NCBI GenBank assembly: GCA_021325255.1
Contig: JAJPHP010000006.1
Location: 46,436 to 110,435, forward strand
Reading direction: 5' to 3'
DNA: 64,000 bases
DNA from: Nitrososphaerota archaeon
Lineage (GTDB): Archaea > Thermoproteota > Nitrososphaeria > Nitrososphaerales > CADDZS01
Position numbers and translations under genes: made by a program. The notes beneath the pieces are model-generated. The model saw only the letters and a program-made list of their open reading frames with translations. It was not told the DNA's origin and ran no database searches. Positions 1 through 8,182 of the stretch are shown piece by piece. How positions within the stretch are numbered: position 1 is the first letter of the stretch; every line of letters starts with the position of its first letter.

Positions 1-211
1 TGAGCTTGGGAGCTTTGCTCATTACTTCGGAATCAATCCTTTCCGTAAGCAGGGTAACAATACCGTCCATATCGGAAACTCTCGCGAGGAGTTCTTCCCG
101 GGGAGGGGGAAGCTCTCCCTGCCATACTACGGCGTCGCATTCTTCGCTTATCCTGTCGAGAGCTTTTCTTGGAAGAGCTCTAGTCACATAAACTCTGGGT
201 CTTGAGTTCAT
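1..211 (-). CDS. D-2-hydroxyacid dehydrogenase (glyoxylate reductase type), N-terminal part
   Basis: This is a partial gene: the first 70 codons lie here on the minus strand and the rest runs off the left edge. It starts at an ATG at 211. The protein begins MNSRPRVYVTRALP, followed by a stretch with PPPREELL (about residues 39-46) and LLTERIDSEVM (about residues 56-66). This is the usual N-terminus of archaeal glyoxylate/hydroxypyruvate reductases, which reduce 2-oxoacids with NAD(P)H. The Rossmann domain and the catalytic Arg/Glu/His lie outside the window. A TATA-like GTATATAG at 249-256 sits about 40 bp upstream of the ATG. Family assignment is by motif memory and is fairly secure; substrate is unknown. 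Confidence 0.8.
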   Translation of the reverse strand, partial: MNSRPRVYVTRALPRKALDRISEECDAVVWQGELPPPREELLARVSDMDGIVTLLTERIDSEVMSKAPKL

Positions 212-248
212 CTGGAATAATCTGTCGCAGATCGGTCCTGTCGGATTC

Positions 249-256
249 TATATACA
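249..256 (-). promoter_or_regulatory. TATA-like box for the hydroxyacid dehydrogenase
   Basis: On the minus strand the sequence reads GTATATAG within a TTTTTGTATATAGAATCC context. It lies about 40 bp before the ATG at 211, which would give a leader of roughly 14 nt. Its position inside the open frame at 208-516 argues that this frame is not a gene. Confidence 0.45.
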
Positions 257-635
257 AAAAGCCACTGATCGCCGTTACTTTGTTTTTTAAGGCTCGAAAG
301 ATGCCAACCGACTTTCAACAAACACTTAATGAACATTCTCAAAACCATGCGACTAATGTAAAATGAAATGAGTCGTAACCAGCGAAGAGCTCTTGGAATG
401 AAGAATTTTGCAAATGTTGCAACGGTTAGCTTGGATTGAGCGATATGCGTGGCCCAGATTTTGTTACCTGCGGATTTCTCCATTATCACTTTGACAAAAT
501 AGCTCTTGAGATTCATTGATTGTTCCTATTGTGGTGGGGTCTTCGACAAACTCACTTTGGGCTCAAGTTCTCAAGAACCTCATGACAATATCATATACTT
601 CAATTACTCAAGACATTGACCGCGTTGTAACGGAT
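257..635. other. No recognisable gene
   Basis: About 380 bp between the dehydrogenase promoter and the PIN-domain remnant. A 102-codon minus-strand frame (208-516) crosses it, but its translation is rich in unusual hydrophobic/basic runs and matches nothing I recognise. The stretch lies beside other decayed genes and may be remnant sequence. Confidence 0.4.
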
Positions 636-1155
636 TCATCTTTTTGGGGGCTGTTTTGGTGGGAGGGGTGTCCATCGATTTATCACTTGGACTCTGTCAA
701 AATCTGAATCCGCAGAGGCCAAATCAGAACATCCAATCGATTTCCTGACTGGTAAATGGATGGTATCTCTCGGCAACATTGAATCCTTTCTCATGTAGTC
801 CGTGGATGATTCTGTGTGGTATCTGTCGACAGAAAGTATCTCAAGGTTTTGTATCCCAAGAATGATATCAACGGCCTTACGTACTTCCTTAGACTGCACG
901 CCAACTTCTTCGAATGGTTTCTGTACTACCTCGAGCGGATTTTTTTATGATGCTTATCTTCAATAGCCCTTTAGCAATATCTTGTACATGACCTCATGTA
1001 AAACCAGGGAAGAGGTGAAGCCTGCTACTTCTACTCTTTCTATTCTCTCGAGGAGCGGGCTGCATGCTCTTTGAATCTCTTTCTGGCCCTCTGAGATAAA
1101 GGTGGTACACATTAGCATCAAGAAAAATTGATACTCCTTTTGGGTAATTTGCCAA
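636..1155 (-). pseudogene. Decayed VapC-type PIN-domain toxin
   Basis: Reading the minus strand from a TTG at 1155, three frames together give a PIN-domain ribonuclease toxin. The N-terminal piece has VSIFLDANVYHLYLRGP (the first acidic residue of the PIN site). A second frame has KEIQRACSPLLERIERVE and then SSLVLHEVMYKIL, ending at TGA. A third frame (636-899) has DSMLPRDTIHLPV and ASADSDFDRVQVINRW, the characteristic PIN C-terminus with its Asp residues. At least two frameshifts and one stop break the gene. It follows a decayed AbrB-type antitoxin with the usual short spacing. Family is secure from motifs; inactivity is inferred. Confidence 0.8.
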
Positions 1156-1173
1156 GATACTGTGCCAAGCTAG

Positions 1174-1427
1174 TCAGCGTCTGTACTTTTTTGAATAGTG
1201 AAGAGAAACTAGCTTCATTATTGCAATGTCAATTTCGTCTTTGTCTGCCTGACCTAGGGATCCTGCATCTTCCTTTATCTTGGTGCGCCTTATCGGACTG
1301 ATTATTGCGTGATCCCCTTTCTTCAACCAGAGCTATATCTCCCCGAACCTTCATCCACTTCCCATCCGTTTCTAAGCTCCTCGGGGAGTGTGATTTGTCC
1401 TTTCTTTCTTACTCGTATTCTCACTTT
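1174..1427 (-). pseudogene. Decayed AbrB/SpoVT-type VapB antitoxin
   Basis: On the minus strand the piece VRIRVRKKGQITLPEELR is a textbook AbrB/SpoVT swapped-hairpin DNA-binding start, with the probable first residue near 1424-1427. The frame then hits a TGA after about 35 codons. The continuation appears in another frame as GDHAIISPIRRTKIKEDAG and then KDEIDIAIMKLVS, ending at TGA 1174-1176. So a one- or two-base indel, perhaps more than one, has broken it. It sits just upstream of the PIN remnant in the normal vapBC order. Confidence 0.75.
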
Positions 1428-1484
1428 CTGTATTAAGAGATCTAGTAAGACCTGGGCTCATAAATCTCACTGACGTAAGAAATC

Positions 1485-1680
1485 TTGCCACGACAAAGAA
1501 GAAGAGTACAGAAAATCCCCTTCTTGCGTGGATTGAGATGTACAGGGATGGTTGTTGCAATTGCCACAAGAGCAAAATTTGATTTGGCGAGTTCATGTAT
1601 ATCCGAACATAACGCTAAAACGAGTATGTTCCAGTTTGAAAGAAGCGGGAGTGTTAGAATTTCTTTTTGAAACCACAAGA
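1485..1680 (+). pseudogene. Possible decayed winged-helix regulator (HTH_45-like)
   Basis: No single frame is open across this stretch, but pieces from all three plus-strand frames resemble the archaeal HTH_45 winged helix. These are a PLLAWIEMYRDG helix, an ATRAKF segment, SEHNAKTSMF, and SLKEAGVLEFLFET, like the usual turn before the wing. It would need three or more frameshifts. It ends where the cupin gene begins. This is a weak call based on my own splicing of frames. Confidence 0.25.
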
Positions 1681-1993
1681 AATCAAGATCGACTTTCCAC
1701 AGATGGCCTGGACCGAAGTGGTTGGCGGAGGCAGAGCCGGCAGGGCGAAGAAACGAGTTCTGAAGGATGGAAGAAATACTATTCGAATACTGGAGTTGTC
1801 CCCAAAGTGGAATGAAAGAGAGTGGTGCAGGAGAGCACACATCGGATACGTACTTTCAGGAGCCTTGCGCTTACAGTTCGAATCCACGTCTGAGCGGCTT
1901 GAAATCAAAAAGGGTCAGGGTTTCGCCATACCAAAACGCTACGCCCACAAAGCAAGCTGCAAATCGCTTACTCGATTGTTCATTGTTGGTTAA
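1667..1993 (+). CDS. Small cupin-domain protein
   Basis: A 108-residue single-domain cupin. The start is a TTG at 1667; an in-frame TAG at 1655 excludes anything further upstream. Recognisable features are GGGRAGRAKK near the start, ILELSPKWNEREW (about residues 42-54), the first barrel strand HIGYVLSGALRLQF, and KKGQGFAIPKRYAHKASC with the second conserved His. The metal-binding His set is only partly present, so it may bind a ligand rather than catalyse. No operon partner is evident. Cupins of this size are often sugar- or metabolite-binding proteins of unknown role. Confidence 0.75.
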   Translation: MKPQEIKIDFPQMAWTEVVGGGRAGRAKKRVLKDGRNTIRILELSPKWNEREWCRRAHIGYVLSGALRLQFESTSERLEIKKGQGFAIPKRYAHKASCKSLTRLFIVG

Positions 1994-2429
1994 AGTTTAG
2001 AACTATTGCAGCTGATGTTGGGATTATACTCCGAAGATTCATAAACCGCCTGAGGCTCCTAACTCCAAAATTCTGTTCATTTATCGTTGGAGATGCGAGA
2101 GTTACAGACGTGCGCTAACCAGAGACCGAACACAACCTATCCGACGCTTGGAAAGAATGGGTATGAGAGAACTAACGGAACGAATGGCTCGCCTCGAATT
2201 TAGGACAGGCAAGCAACGAAGGCTTCTCTAACCCTAGGATAAGGTTTGCAAGACACGCCAAGAATTGCAGGGGTGAAGCAAGGAGGTTTCTCACAGTATG
2301 GGCGAGGGCTTTAGTACACCCCTAGCCTATGGCCTATGAGAAAACACGTAGGGAATGAGACGAGAAGCTACTATGCGCACCAGTATGGTGCTGATAGTTG
2401 GGATTCCCCTCGTCAACTCTAATGAGATA
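1994..2429. other. Intergenic stretch, nothing recognised
   Basis: About 435 bp between the cupin and the convergent LLM gene. Short plus-strand open frames exist (an Arg-rich one ends near 2231), but none has a family signature, and I see no tRNA or repeat. Confidence 0.4.
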
Positions 2430-3437
2430 TCATCTGAAATTAGGCATTACGCACTCCGCGAACATCCTAAATGTCTTGTACCAATCATCTGTGGAGGCGG
2501 GTCTGATCGCTACTTTCGAAATTCCCAACCCTTCGAGATCCCGCATAACACGACAAATGTCATCGGGATTTCCGGCGAGGACCATCCGGTCCACGAGCTC
2601 GTCAGGGACGAATTTCGCCATCTCAAGGGCATCTTCCCACCTATCAGAGTGCACGAGATCGTACTTCTCATAGTTCTCCTTCATTTCGTGGATGCGCCGC
2701 CAGAAAGAATCGCCAAGTTGCAGGCCCGTCTTTTCTATCAACTGAGGAAAGACCATGGCAAACCAGGTCACGCTGGGTTTTATCCTGTATCTTGCGACGT
2801 TCCTGTCCTCGTCGATCGAAGAGAGCGCGCACCAAGTCAAATCTCTTGTTTCGAAATCCACTCCTGCCTCCTGCGACCCCGACCTCACCTGATCAACGGC
2901 CCATCTAGTGAGGCCCGGTCCGAGCTGCATGATTGTGCCGTCGCCTATCTTTCCGGAGAGTTTGAGCATGTTGGGACCCGTAGCCATCGTGTATATCGGG
3001 ATGCCGCCGTGTGCGTACCTTATCCCGAACTCGCCTGTGCTGTACTTGAATTTCTTTCCCTCGGTCAGGTTCTTTACGTAGTCAACCGCTTCGGCGAGCT
3101 CCTTGAGTTTCAAGGGCTTCATACCTATCTTCCTGACTCCGCTGTCCCCTGTCCCCATTGTAAGGAGAGCTCGTCCACCGGAGATCTCATGGACAGTGCA
3201 AATTGCGCTTGCGAGCACCGAAGGGTGTCTTATGGAAGGCGGCGAGACCATGGTGCCAAGTCTAAGCTTCTTGGTCACGGTGGCCGCCACGGACATTATG
3301 GCAAACGGATTCGGATAGACCATCTGGGAATCAGGATAGAAAGCGTACGAGTACCCGAGCTCCTCTGCCTCTCTGCTGTACTTCACGTAAACACTGGGTT
3401 CGGCATAGAGCGCACCCATGCTTATTCCAAATTCCAT
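2430..3437 (-). CDS. LLM-class F420/flavin-dependent oxidoreductase (Mer-like)
   Basis: A 335-residue luciferase-like monooxygenase-family TIM barrel of normal family length, starting at an ATG. It opens MEFGISMGALYAEP, then has EAEELGYSYAFYPDSQMVY (about residues 24-42), LRLGTMVSPPSIRHP (about 58-72) and GRALLTMGTGDSGV (about 89-102). These are the strand and loop motifs of F420-dependent reductases related to methylenetetrahydromethanopterin reductase. The C-terminus has LAGNPDDICRVMRDLEGLG, the usual late helix. It lies 143 bp downstream of the amidase on the same strand. The substrate cannot be predicted; F420 rather than FMN is inferred from archaeal context. Confidence 0.85.
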   Translation of the reverse strand: MEFGISMGALYAEPSVYVKYSREAEELGYSYAFYPDSQMVYPNPFAIMSVAATVTKKLRLGTMVSPPSIRHPSVLASAICTVHEISGGRALLTMGTGDSGVRKIGMKPLKLKELAEAVDYVKNLTEGKKFKYSTGEFGIRYAHGGIPIYTMATGPNMLKLSGKIGDGTIMQLGPGLTRWAVDQVRSGSQEAGVDFETRDLTWCALSSIDEDRNVARYRIKPSVTWFAMVFPQLIEKTGLQLGDSFWRRIHEMKENYEKYDLVHSDRWEDALEMAKFVPDELVDRMVLAGNPDDICRVMRDLEGLGISKVAIRPASTDDWYKTFRMFAECVMPNFR

Positions 3438-3580
3438 TTTTTTTGAACTCCCAAGCAGATCTATTCTACGTGTCGAAAAGAAATTCTTGATTCAGTTTAC
3501 TTTAATCTTTACAGTTTGCGGTATTGTACTAACCCAAGAATTGGCTAGCTCAATGTTTTGGGCAACACCAATCTCTAGAC

Positions 3581-5131
3581 TTAGAGTTTTCTCCAGTCAA
3601 AAGACTGTTCAAAAGTGTAGCCCATTCGAATGAGCAATCCCTCGTTCCAGTGCTTTGTAACGAGCTGTAGGCCGATTGGGAGATCTTCTCTGATGGCGCA
3701 CGGAATGCTTATCGCAGGATGACCGGTCACGTTGAATGGTAAGGTGTTACTTATGACGAAGGTACCGGTCTCGGCCATCTCCCTAAATGAAATTGAGGAA
3801 CGAAGTTTTGTGGGTTTCATCGGAGTGGTCGGCAACGCAAGTACATCGTATTTGCTTAACCGCGCGTTGAACTCCTCCCTCAATAACCTCCGAAGGTTCT
3901 GAGCCTTCGAATGATGAACGCCGAAGTACTCCTCTCGAAGGTATCTGTCCACAATCAGCGTAACCTTGATGAGAGGAGGTAAATCCGAGCTCTTCATCTT
4001 GATCGCTCTACCAAAGAACTCGTTCCAGTGAGTGTTGTAGTAGCCCTCATGTCCATTGCCCTCTCCGTTGGACGCAACTGTAGCAGCGTAGCCGTGGACA
4101 AGTATTCCCGTCCATATCGCTGGCGCGTCCTTGAACATTGGAATCGACACCTCGTCTACATCCGCGCCGAGCTCGGAGAACTTGTCGAGCGCCTTCTTCA
4201 CCGCGCCGTTGACGTCTTCTTCGCTTACCTTCCAATCCATGGATTCTTTGATGAGTCCAACTTTGAGGTTCTTGACGTCTGCGACGAGATGGTTAGTGTA
4301 CTTGTCAACCTTGATAGGACCCCTCACCCACTGTGGGTCCTTATCATCTTCTCCCGCAATCACTTCTAGGGCCGTTGCAAGCTCAGCCACCGTCCTGGTT
4401 AGAGGGCATACATAGTCGAGGGTGTGATCCACGTAAGCAAGGCCGAAGGTGGGTACGAGGCCCTGGGTGGATTTGATACTCGTGGTCCCAGTCCACGCTG
4501 CCGGGATGCGAGCGCTTCCTGCCTGGTCTACCGAGATTGCGATGTCTAGGTCGCCATGCGCGACCGCTGCGCCAGAACCGGAAGATGACCCGCCGGGAGA
4601 GTAATCGGGTCGCATGGGGTTCCTGACAGCGCCGTAGAAGCTTGACTCGGAGGTCCCGGAAAATGACATGTCATCCATGTTGAGCTTCCCCACAATATCC
4701 GCCCCCGCTCTCAACAAACGCGTTGCAACCGTCGCGTCAATATTTGGTATGTAACCTTGACAAATCCTCGAACCATTAGTCATCGGAATGCCTCTCAGAC
4801 TGACATTGTCCTTGAGCCCCACCTTCTTGCCCTTCAAGGGGCCGGTATCGGCTCCCTTTACAAAGCATTTAGTGATGAACATGTTAAAGGGATCCTCCTC
4901 CGGCGTGGGTCGATGCCCTAGCTCGCGAAATGAAAACTCGGAAGGAATCGAAGGCTCGACAAGTTCGTCCAGTCTGTCAAACTGGCTGAGTAAGTCGTTC
5001 GAGAGCTCTACTAGATCTCTAAACTCCGTGTCCGGGAGATTTCCGAGATAGACCTCTGCTGCGATCTTCTGAAGTCTGTCGAGGGATAGTCTGCTGATCT
5101 TGCCTCTAGGGCGGATTACTGTGGGTTCCAC
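3581..5131 (-). CDS. Amidase signature-family hydrolase
   Basis: A 516-residue amidase, starting at a GTG at 5131. The Ser-cisSer-Lys triad is visible: Lys107 in GLKDNVSLRG, the Gly/Ser-rich PGGSSSGSGAAVA around residues 179-191, and the nucleophile Ser206 in DQAGSARIP. Length fits stand-alone amidases. It is not obviously GatA: no gatB/gatC lie nearby, and the C-terminal half has TPMKPTKLR and NVTGHPAISIP, as in broad-specificity amidases. It hydrolyses a carboxamide of unknown identity, probably in the cytosol, since there is no signal peptide. The LLM oxidoreductase follows and might act on the same substrate, which is inference. Confidence 0.88.
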   Translation of the reverse strand: MEPTVIRPRGKISRLSLDRLQKIAAEVYLGNLPDTEFRDLVELSNDLLSQFDRLDELVEPSIPSEFSFRELGHRPTPEEDPFNMFITKCFVKGADTGPLKGKKVGLKDNVSLRGIPMTNGSRICQGYIPNIDATVATRLLRAGADIVGKLNMDDMSFSGTSESSFYGAVRNPMRPDYSPGGSSSGSGAAVAHGDLDIAISVDQAGSARIPAAWTGTTSIKSTQGLVPTFGLAYVDHTLDYVCPLTRTVAELATALEVIAGEDDKDPQWVRGPIKVDKYTNHLVADVKNLKVGLIKESMDWKVSEEDVNGAVKKALDKFSELGADVDEVSIPMFKDAPAIWTGILVHGYAATVASNGEGNGHEGYYNTHWNEFFGRAIKMKSSDLPPLIKVTLIVDRYLREEYFGVHHSKAQNLRRLLREEFNARLSKYDVLALPTTPMKPTKLRSSISFREMAETGTFVISNTLPFNVTGHPAISIPCAIREDLPIGLQLVTKHWNEGLLIRMGYTFEQSFDWRKL

Positions 5132-5580
5132 GGTTCATCTGCTGCCGTCATAGGAATTAAATTAGCTTTCTGCGTCATTCCTTAAGGACGAAACGACGAA
5201 AAGAAGTAGAGGTCGAGAAGCGAAAAGTATCAATGTAGGTGACAGGACGACTAAAAGTTTTGTCTTCAATTCTATCTGCCTTTGAAACTTTTCGAAAGGC
5301 CAGTATGAGTTCGCCCAGGAACTTTGAAAATAGGTGATTCGCGCCTAAATCCTACTTCACATAGGTGCGCTCGAAGCACCCATCTTTAAGTTTGGTGTGG
5401 ATACATTGTGAAGGAATAGCTCACTAGAATCGGGTACGACTGCTTCAGATTTGTGGAAATTATTCCTTTGAAGAATTTCGATCCTGAAGAAAAGTGAATG
5501 ATGCTAGTCTATGATCATGAATTATGAATAGACAGTTGTTGCTCAACTAATCATATCGGTCATACGGGACCCTGTGGCGG
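5132..5580. other. Intergenic stretch, nothing recognised
   Basis: About 450 bp upstream of the amidase. One minus-strand stretch near 5130-5310 stays open for about 50 codons without any recognisable family. I see no RNA gene. Confidence 0.35.
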
Positions 5581-5825
5581 TCATAAAATATCACTATCTT
5601 TGCTCGTTGGTCTTAAAAGCAATAGTCCGGAGAGCATCAGGCTGATCCAACCCGCGAGAAGGTTGACAAGGAGCGAACCTCCAAACACGGTTGGATACCG
5701 CTCTCAGGCGATCCTCCTGATTAGATGCGAAAGGCCATTACCCGCGAGAAAGCCACTGAGTAGCCAAGCGATGCAGCCAGAAACATGAGACCCACTAGCT
5801 GGTCTTCAGGTTTCACTTCGGTCAC
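5581..5825 (-). pseudogene. Decayed small multi-pass membrane protein
   Basis: On the minus strand a GTG at 5825 begins VTEVKPEDQLVGLMFLAAS. A frameshift follows, after which the sequence reads AWLLSGFLAGNGLSHLIRRIA. There is then an in-frame TGA where a Gly would be expected, and the frame resumes as ERYPTVFGGSLLVNLLAGW and then a hydrophobic LMLSGLLLL tail, ending at TGA 5581-5583. The pattern (FL-x-GNG-x-x-H ... RxPTxFG ... hydrophobic tail) resembles a widespread family of about 75-90-residue integral membrane proteins of unknown function. One frameshift plus one nonsense codon make it a probable pseudogene. Confidence 0.6.
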
Positions 5826-5848
5826 CGCAACAAACCAGACTGAGCGGG

Positions 5849-6232
5849 TCAGCCAACAGGTACGCTCGTAATAATCAGCGCCTCGAACGGCGGGTCACCG
5901 ACAGTCAGCGTGATGTGACCGCGCCCGCTTGTGTCGGTGGCGAGAACGAGATCACCGGGCCCGAATTGGCGAGAGGTCCCATCGCTGACCTTGACCTCGA
6001 TGACGCCACGCAGCATCACCACCCACATCTGCTCGGCTGCTGGATGCGGTTCGCTATCAAAGGCAGCGAAGCGGAGAAAGGCTGCACCATGTGCAGGTCC
6101 GAGAGCGCCGACGAACATTGCTGGCACTCCTTCCGCGACTTGCTGCTCGTTCAGGTGCAGTTCCATGTCCTCGAACGCTGATCCGCCGTCGTCAGTGCTG
6201 ACGACGCGTGTGAAGCTCTTCACCCTGCTCAT
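5849..6232 (-). CDS. Cupin-domain protein, possibly transferred from bacteria
   Basis: A 127-residue single cupin. The metal site region is visible: SEPHPAAEQMWVVMLRG (about residues 60-76) gives motif 1 with His and Glu, and FGPGDLVLATDTSGRGHITL gives motif 2 with its late His. An upstream HLNEQQVAEGVPAMF segment is typical of bacterial relatives. Its GC content is visibly higher than its neighbours (GC-rich third positions such as GCG, CGC and GGC), suggesting recent acquisition from a high-GC bacterium. It starts at an ATG at 6232. The function is unknown; related proteins bind small organic ligands. Confidence 0.8.
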   Translation of the reverse strand: MSRVKSFTRVVSTDDGGSAFEDMELHLNEQQVAEGVPAMFVGALGPAHGAAFLRFAAFDSEPHPAAEQMWVVMLRGVIEVKVSDGTSRQFGPGDLVLATDTSGRGHITLTVGDPPFEALIITSVPVG

Positions 6233-6272
6233 CTCTATGTCACGCCTGAATCATAATGGAGTTTCAAAGTAA

Positions 6273-6692
6273 TCATCCGAAAACGCTATCTTCTTTGGAT
6301 CTCAAATCTCTGCCATAATCCAATATTGACTTCAAATTACTCAGGTAATACGTCCAGCCCGCAATTGACGCAGCCAACTCTTCTACCCCCGCGAACCCTT
6401 CGTGATGGAGCTTCAACAAAGTGCCTTTTCCCTTCTTTGAGAGTTTGAAGGTAGCAGTCCCTTGCACCCACGGAAAGGCGACGGATTTGTTTTCCTTGAA
6501 AGAAGACAGCTTCCCTTCCCAGATGAATCCGTTGTCGAATACCAGCGAGAATCTGCCCCCTTTGATTGGGTCAATCTGAGCTTTCTTTGGCCACCATTTC
6601 ACAAGAATTTTGGAATCGGTAAGGGCAGCAAAGACAGTGCTCGGAGATGCCTTGAATTGCCAAGTCTGTTTGATATTAGGAAGCTTATCCAT
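6273..6692 (-). CDS. SRPBCC (AHSA1-like) domain protein
   Basis: A 139-residue START/SRPBCC-fold protein. Motifs: QTWQFKASPSTVFAALTD (helix-grip start, about residues 9-26), KWWPKKAQIDPIKGGRF (about 32-48), then WEGKLSSFKENKSVAF and LLKLHHEGFAG in the sheet and C-terminal helix. Such proteins bind hydrophobic ligands. Its ATG at 6692 overlaps the end of the upstream SRPBCC gene by 8 bp, so the two are translationally coupled and may form a heterodimer, which is inference. Confidence 0.8.
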   Translation of the reverse strand: MDKLPNIKQTWQFKASPSTVFAALTDSKILVKWWPKKAQIDPIKGGRFSLVFDNGFIWEGKLSSFKENKSVAFPWVQGTATFKLSKKGKGTLLKLHHEGFAGVEELAASIAGWTYYLSNLKSILDYGRDLRSKEDSVFG

Positions 6693-7170
6693 GGATTACC
6701 GAACTTCCTGTCTCTGCCAGTTTCAATAGCTCGTTACCAATGTGGTTGTTCCATCCAGCATTACAGACACTGTAGCACTCTACGCTGGGAACCAATCCTA
6801 CATGCGTCATCTTGATTCCGGTTCCGTTTTTGTCCTTCGATATTTCCCAAATTATTTTGGTACCTTTCCATTCCTTCTTGTCATTGACAAAGTCCAAGTA
6901 ACAGTCTGTAACCAGCCAAACTAGTTTCTTCCCAGGAACAGAATCTATTACCTTCAAGGAGACCCAAGTTTCTCCACCCCAACTGACTCTAAAGACATCG
7001 TTAAGATTCGCAGTGTTTCCCTCTAACTGGAGCCGGGCAGGATTCCACCAGCCTGCCACATTGGTTATACTCTTGAAGGCTTCTTGGGCAGTATTCTTTA
7101 CTGTAATGGCTTTGTGATAGTTCTTGTTTTTAGTCGCGGTCATCGGTTTGCCTTCAGCTAAACTATTCAT
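6685..7170 (-). CDS. SRPBCC-family protein
   Basis: A 161-residue SRPBCC protein, first gene of the coupled pair. It has KAITVKNTAQEAFKSITN, then VAGWWNP, DVFRVSWGGETWVSLKVI, LVWLVTDCYL and GTGIKMTHVGLVP, the usual order for AHSA1-type ligand-binding proteins. A second in-frame ATG nine codons in (MTATKN) is an alternative start. A C-terminal SVCNAGWNNHIGNELLKLAETG forms the closing helix. Its ligand is unknown. A FilR1-like regulator encoded just upstream on the same strand may control the pair. Confidence 0.78.
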   Translation of the reverse strand: MNSLAEGKPMTATKNKNYHKAITVKNTAQEAFKSITNVAGWWNPARLQLEGNTANLNDVFRVSWGGETWVSLKVIDSVPGKKLVWLVTDCYLDFVNDKKEWKGTKIIWEISKDKNGTGIKMTHVGLVPSVECYSVCNAGWNNHIGNELLKLAETGSSVIHG

Positions 7171-7259
7171 AAATCAGGCAAACGAACAGACCCATTCATT
7201 AAGACTCGTTAAGAATGATAAGAAGAAATTAGGGACTGAGTCACTACGGAGTATCTTAT

Positions 7260-8057
7260 TCAGAACGGGGACTGGAAAAAGGGTGGGACGTAATGCACCT
7301 TCTGAGATCTTGCCCACATGTACTCAAACAAGTCCTGACACCATTCGCGAAAAAGGCGGTCTTCACCGAAGAATCCACTCCCAAAGTCAAGCTTACCATC
7401 GGCTGTGGGGAAAATCACGCCAGCCGACTTTTCAGTGACTCCGAGTGCGATCTTGACGTTCTTTCCTAGCGCAAGTTCTGAACGCGGGTATGCTGCCTTA
7501 ACTGATGTCAGCACTCTGTGGTGGATACCTTCCTCGAAGATGAATCTTGCAGGAAGTTGCTTCGAAGCAAAGTCTGTTACATCAACATTGCCAACTAGAA
7601 TCGGTTTGTCGACCATAAGGCAGGAATACTCTTTGGCTTCGGTGACTGTACTCTTGATGCGATCGAGAACCTCGCTAAAATGACTCCGATATTCGGCTTG
7701 TGAAAGTGCCCCAATCCTTTGGGTGAACCCTACTGGAAGCTCGGACAAGTCGTGCGACTTGAAATATTCTTTATGTTGAACAACTACATTCATCCCTGGC
7801 AAGAGTCTTAGAATCGTACTTCCCATGACAGTGGTTCCATAAAGCCCTTCAGAATTCTTCCTGACAAGACCTAACGAAGTAAGCCTCGAAAGATGACGTG
7901 AGCACTCCGGTACTGAGGCATCGATTGCCTTCGAGAGACTCGACATCCTCTGTTCTTTCGTGGCAACTTGAAGGAGAAGTGCTAATCGGTCTGCGTTAGC
8001 CAGCTCGAAGAGAAGCTCTGATAGCTCGGTCGTGTTTCCGGAAGAGCTCTGCGACAT
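7260..8057 (-). CDS. ArsR/FilR1-like transcriptional regulator
   Basis: A 265-residue archaeal regulator. Residues about 10-75 form a winged helix: LLFELANADRLALLLQV, then VPECSRHLSRLTSLGLVRK as recognition helix and wing. The C-terminal domain contains KPILVGNVDVTDFASK and SAGVIFPTADGKLDFGSGF, which resemble the FilR1/DUF1724 ligand-binding domain of methanogenesis-type regulators. Length fits that family. It lies directly upstream of the SRPBCC pair on the same strand (89 bp gap) and starts at an ATG at 8057. Confidence 0.82.
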   Translation of the reverse strand: MSQSSSGNTTELSELLFELANADRLALLLQVATKEQRMSSLSKAIDASVPECSRHLSRLTSLGLVRKNSEGLYGTTVMGSTILRLLPGMNVVVQHKEYFKSHDLSELPVGFTQRIGALSQAEYRSHFSEVLDRIKSTVTEAKEYSCLMVDKPILVGNVDVTDFASKQLPARFIFEEGIHHRVLTSVKAAYPRSELALGKNVKIALGVTEKSAGVIFPTADGKLDFGSGFFGEDRLFREWCQDLFEYMWARSQKVHYVPPFFQSPF

Positions 8058-8182
8058 GATTCAGGGGCCAGTTTTTTGTCTTAGATAGTCTTTGAGTAAT
8101 CAAGAGCTCGAGAGAGGTGGAATATCGCGATCCTCGATTTGTTTCGCAAAAAATTGTTGAACATCTGGATTCCTTGCCCTTT

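Noticed and set aside
208..516. 102-codon minus-strand ORF before the hydroxyacid dehydrogenase
   Set aside because: It contains the TATA-like box of the dehydrogenase, overlaps its start and matches no family.
3581..5131. GatA subunit of Glu-tRNA amidotransferase
   Set aside because: No gatB or gatC nearby and the C-terminal half resembles stand-alone amidases.
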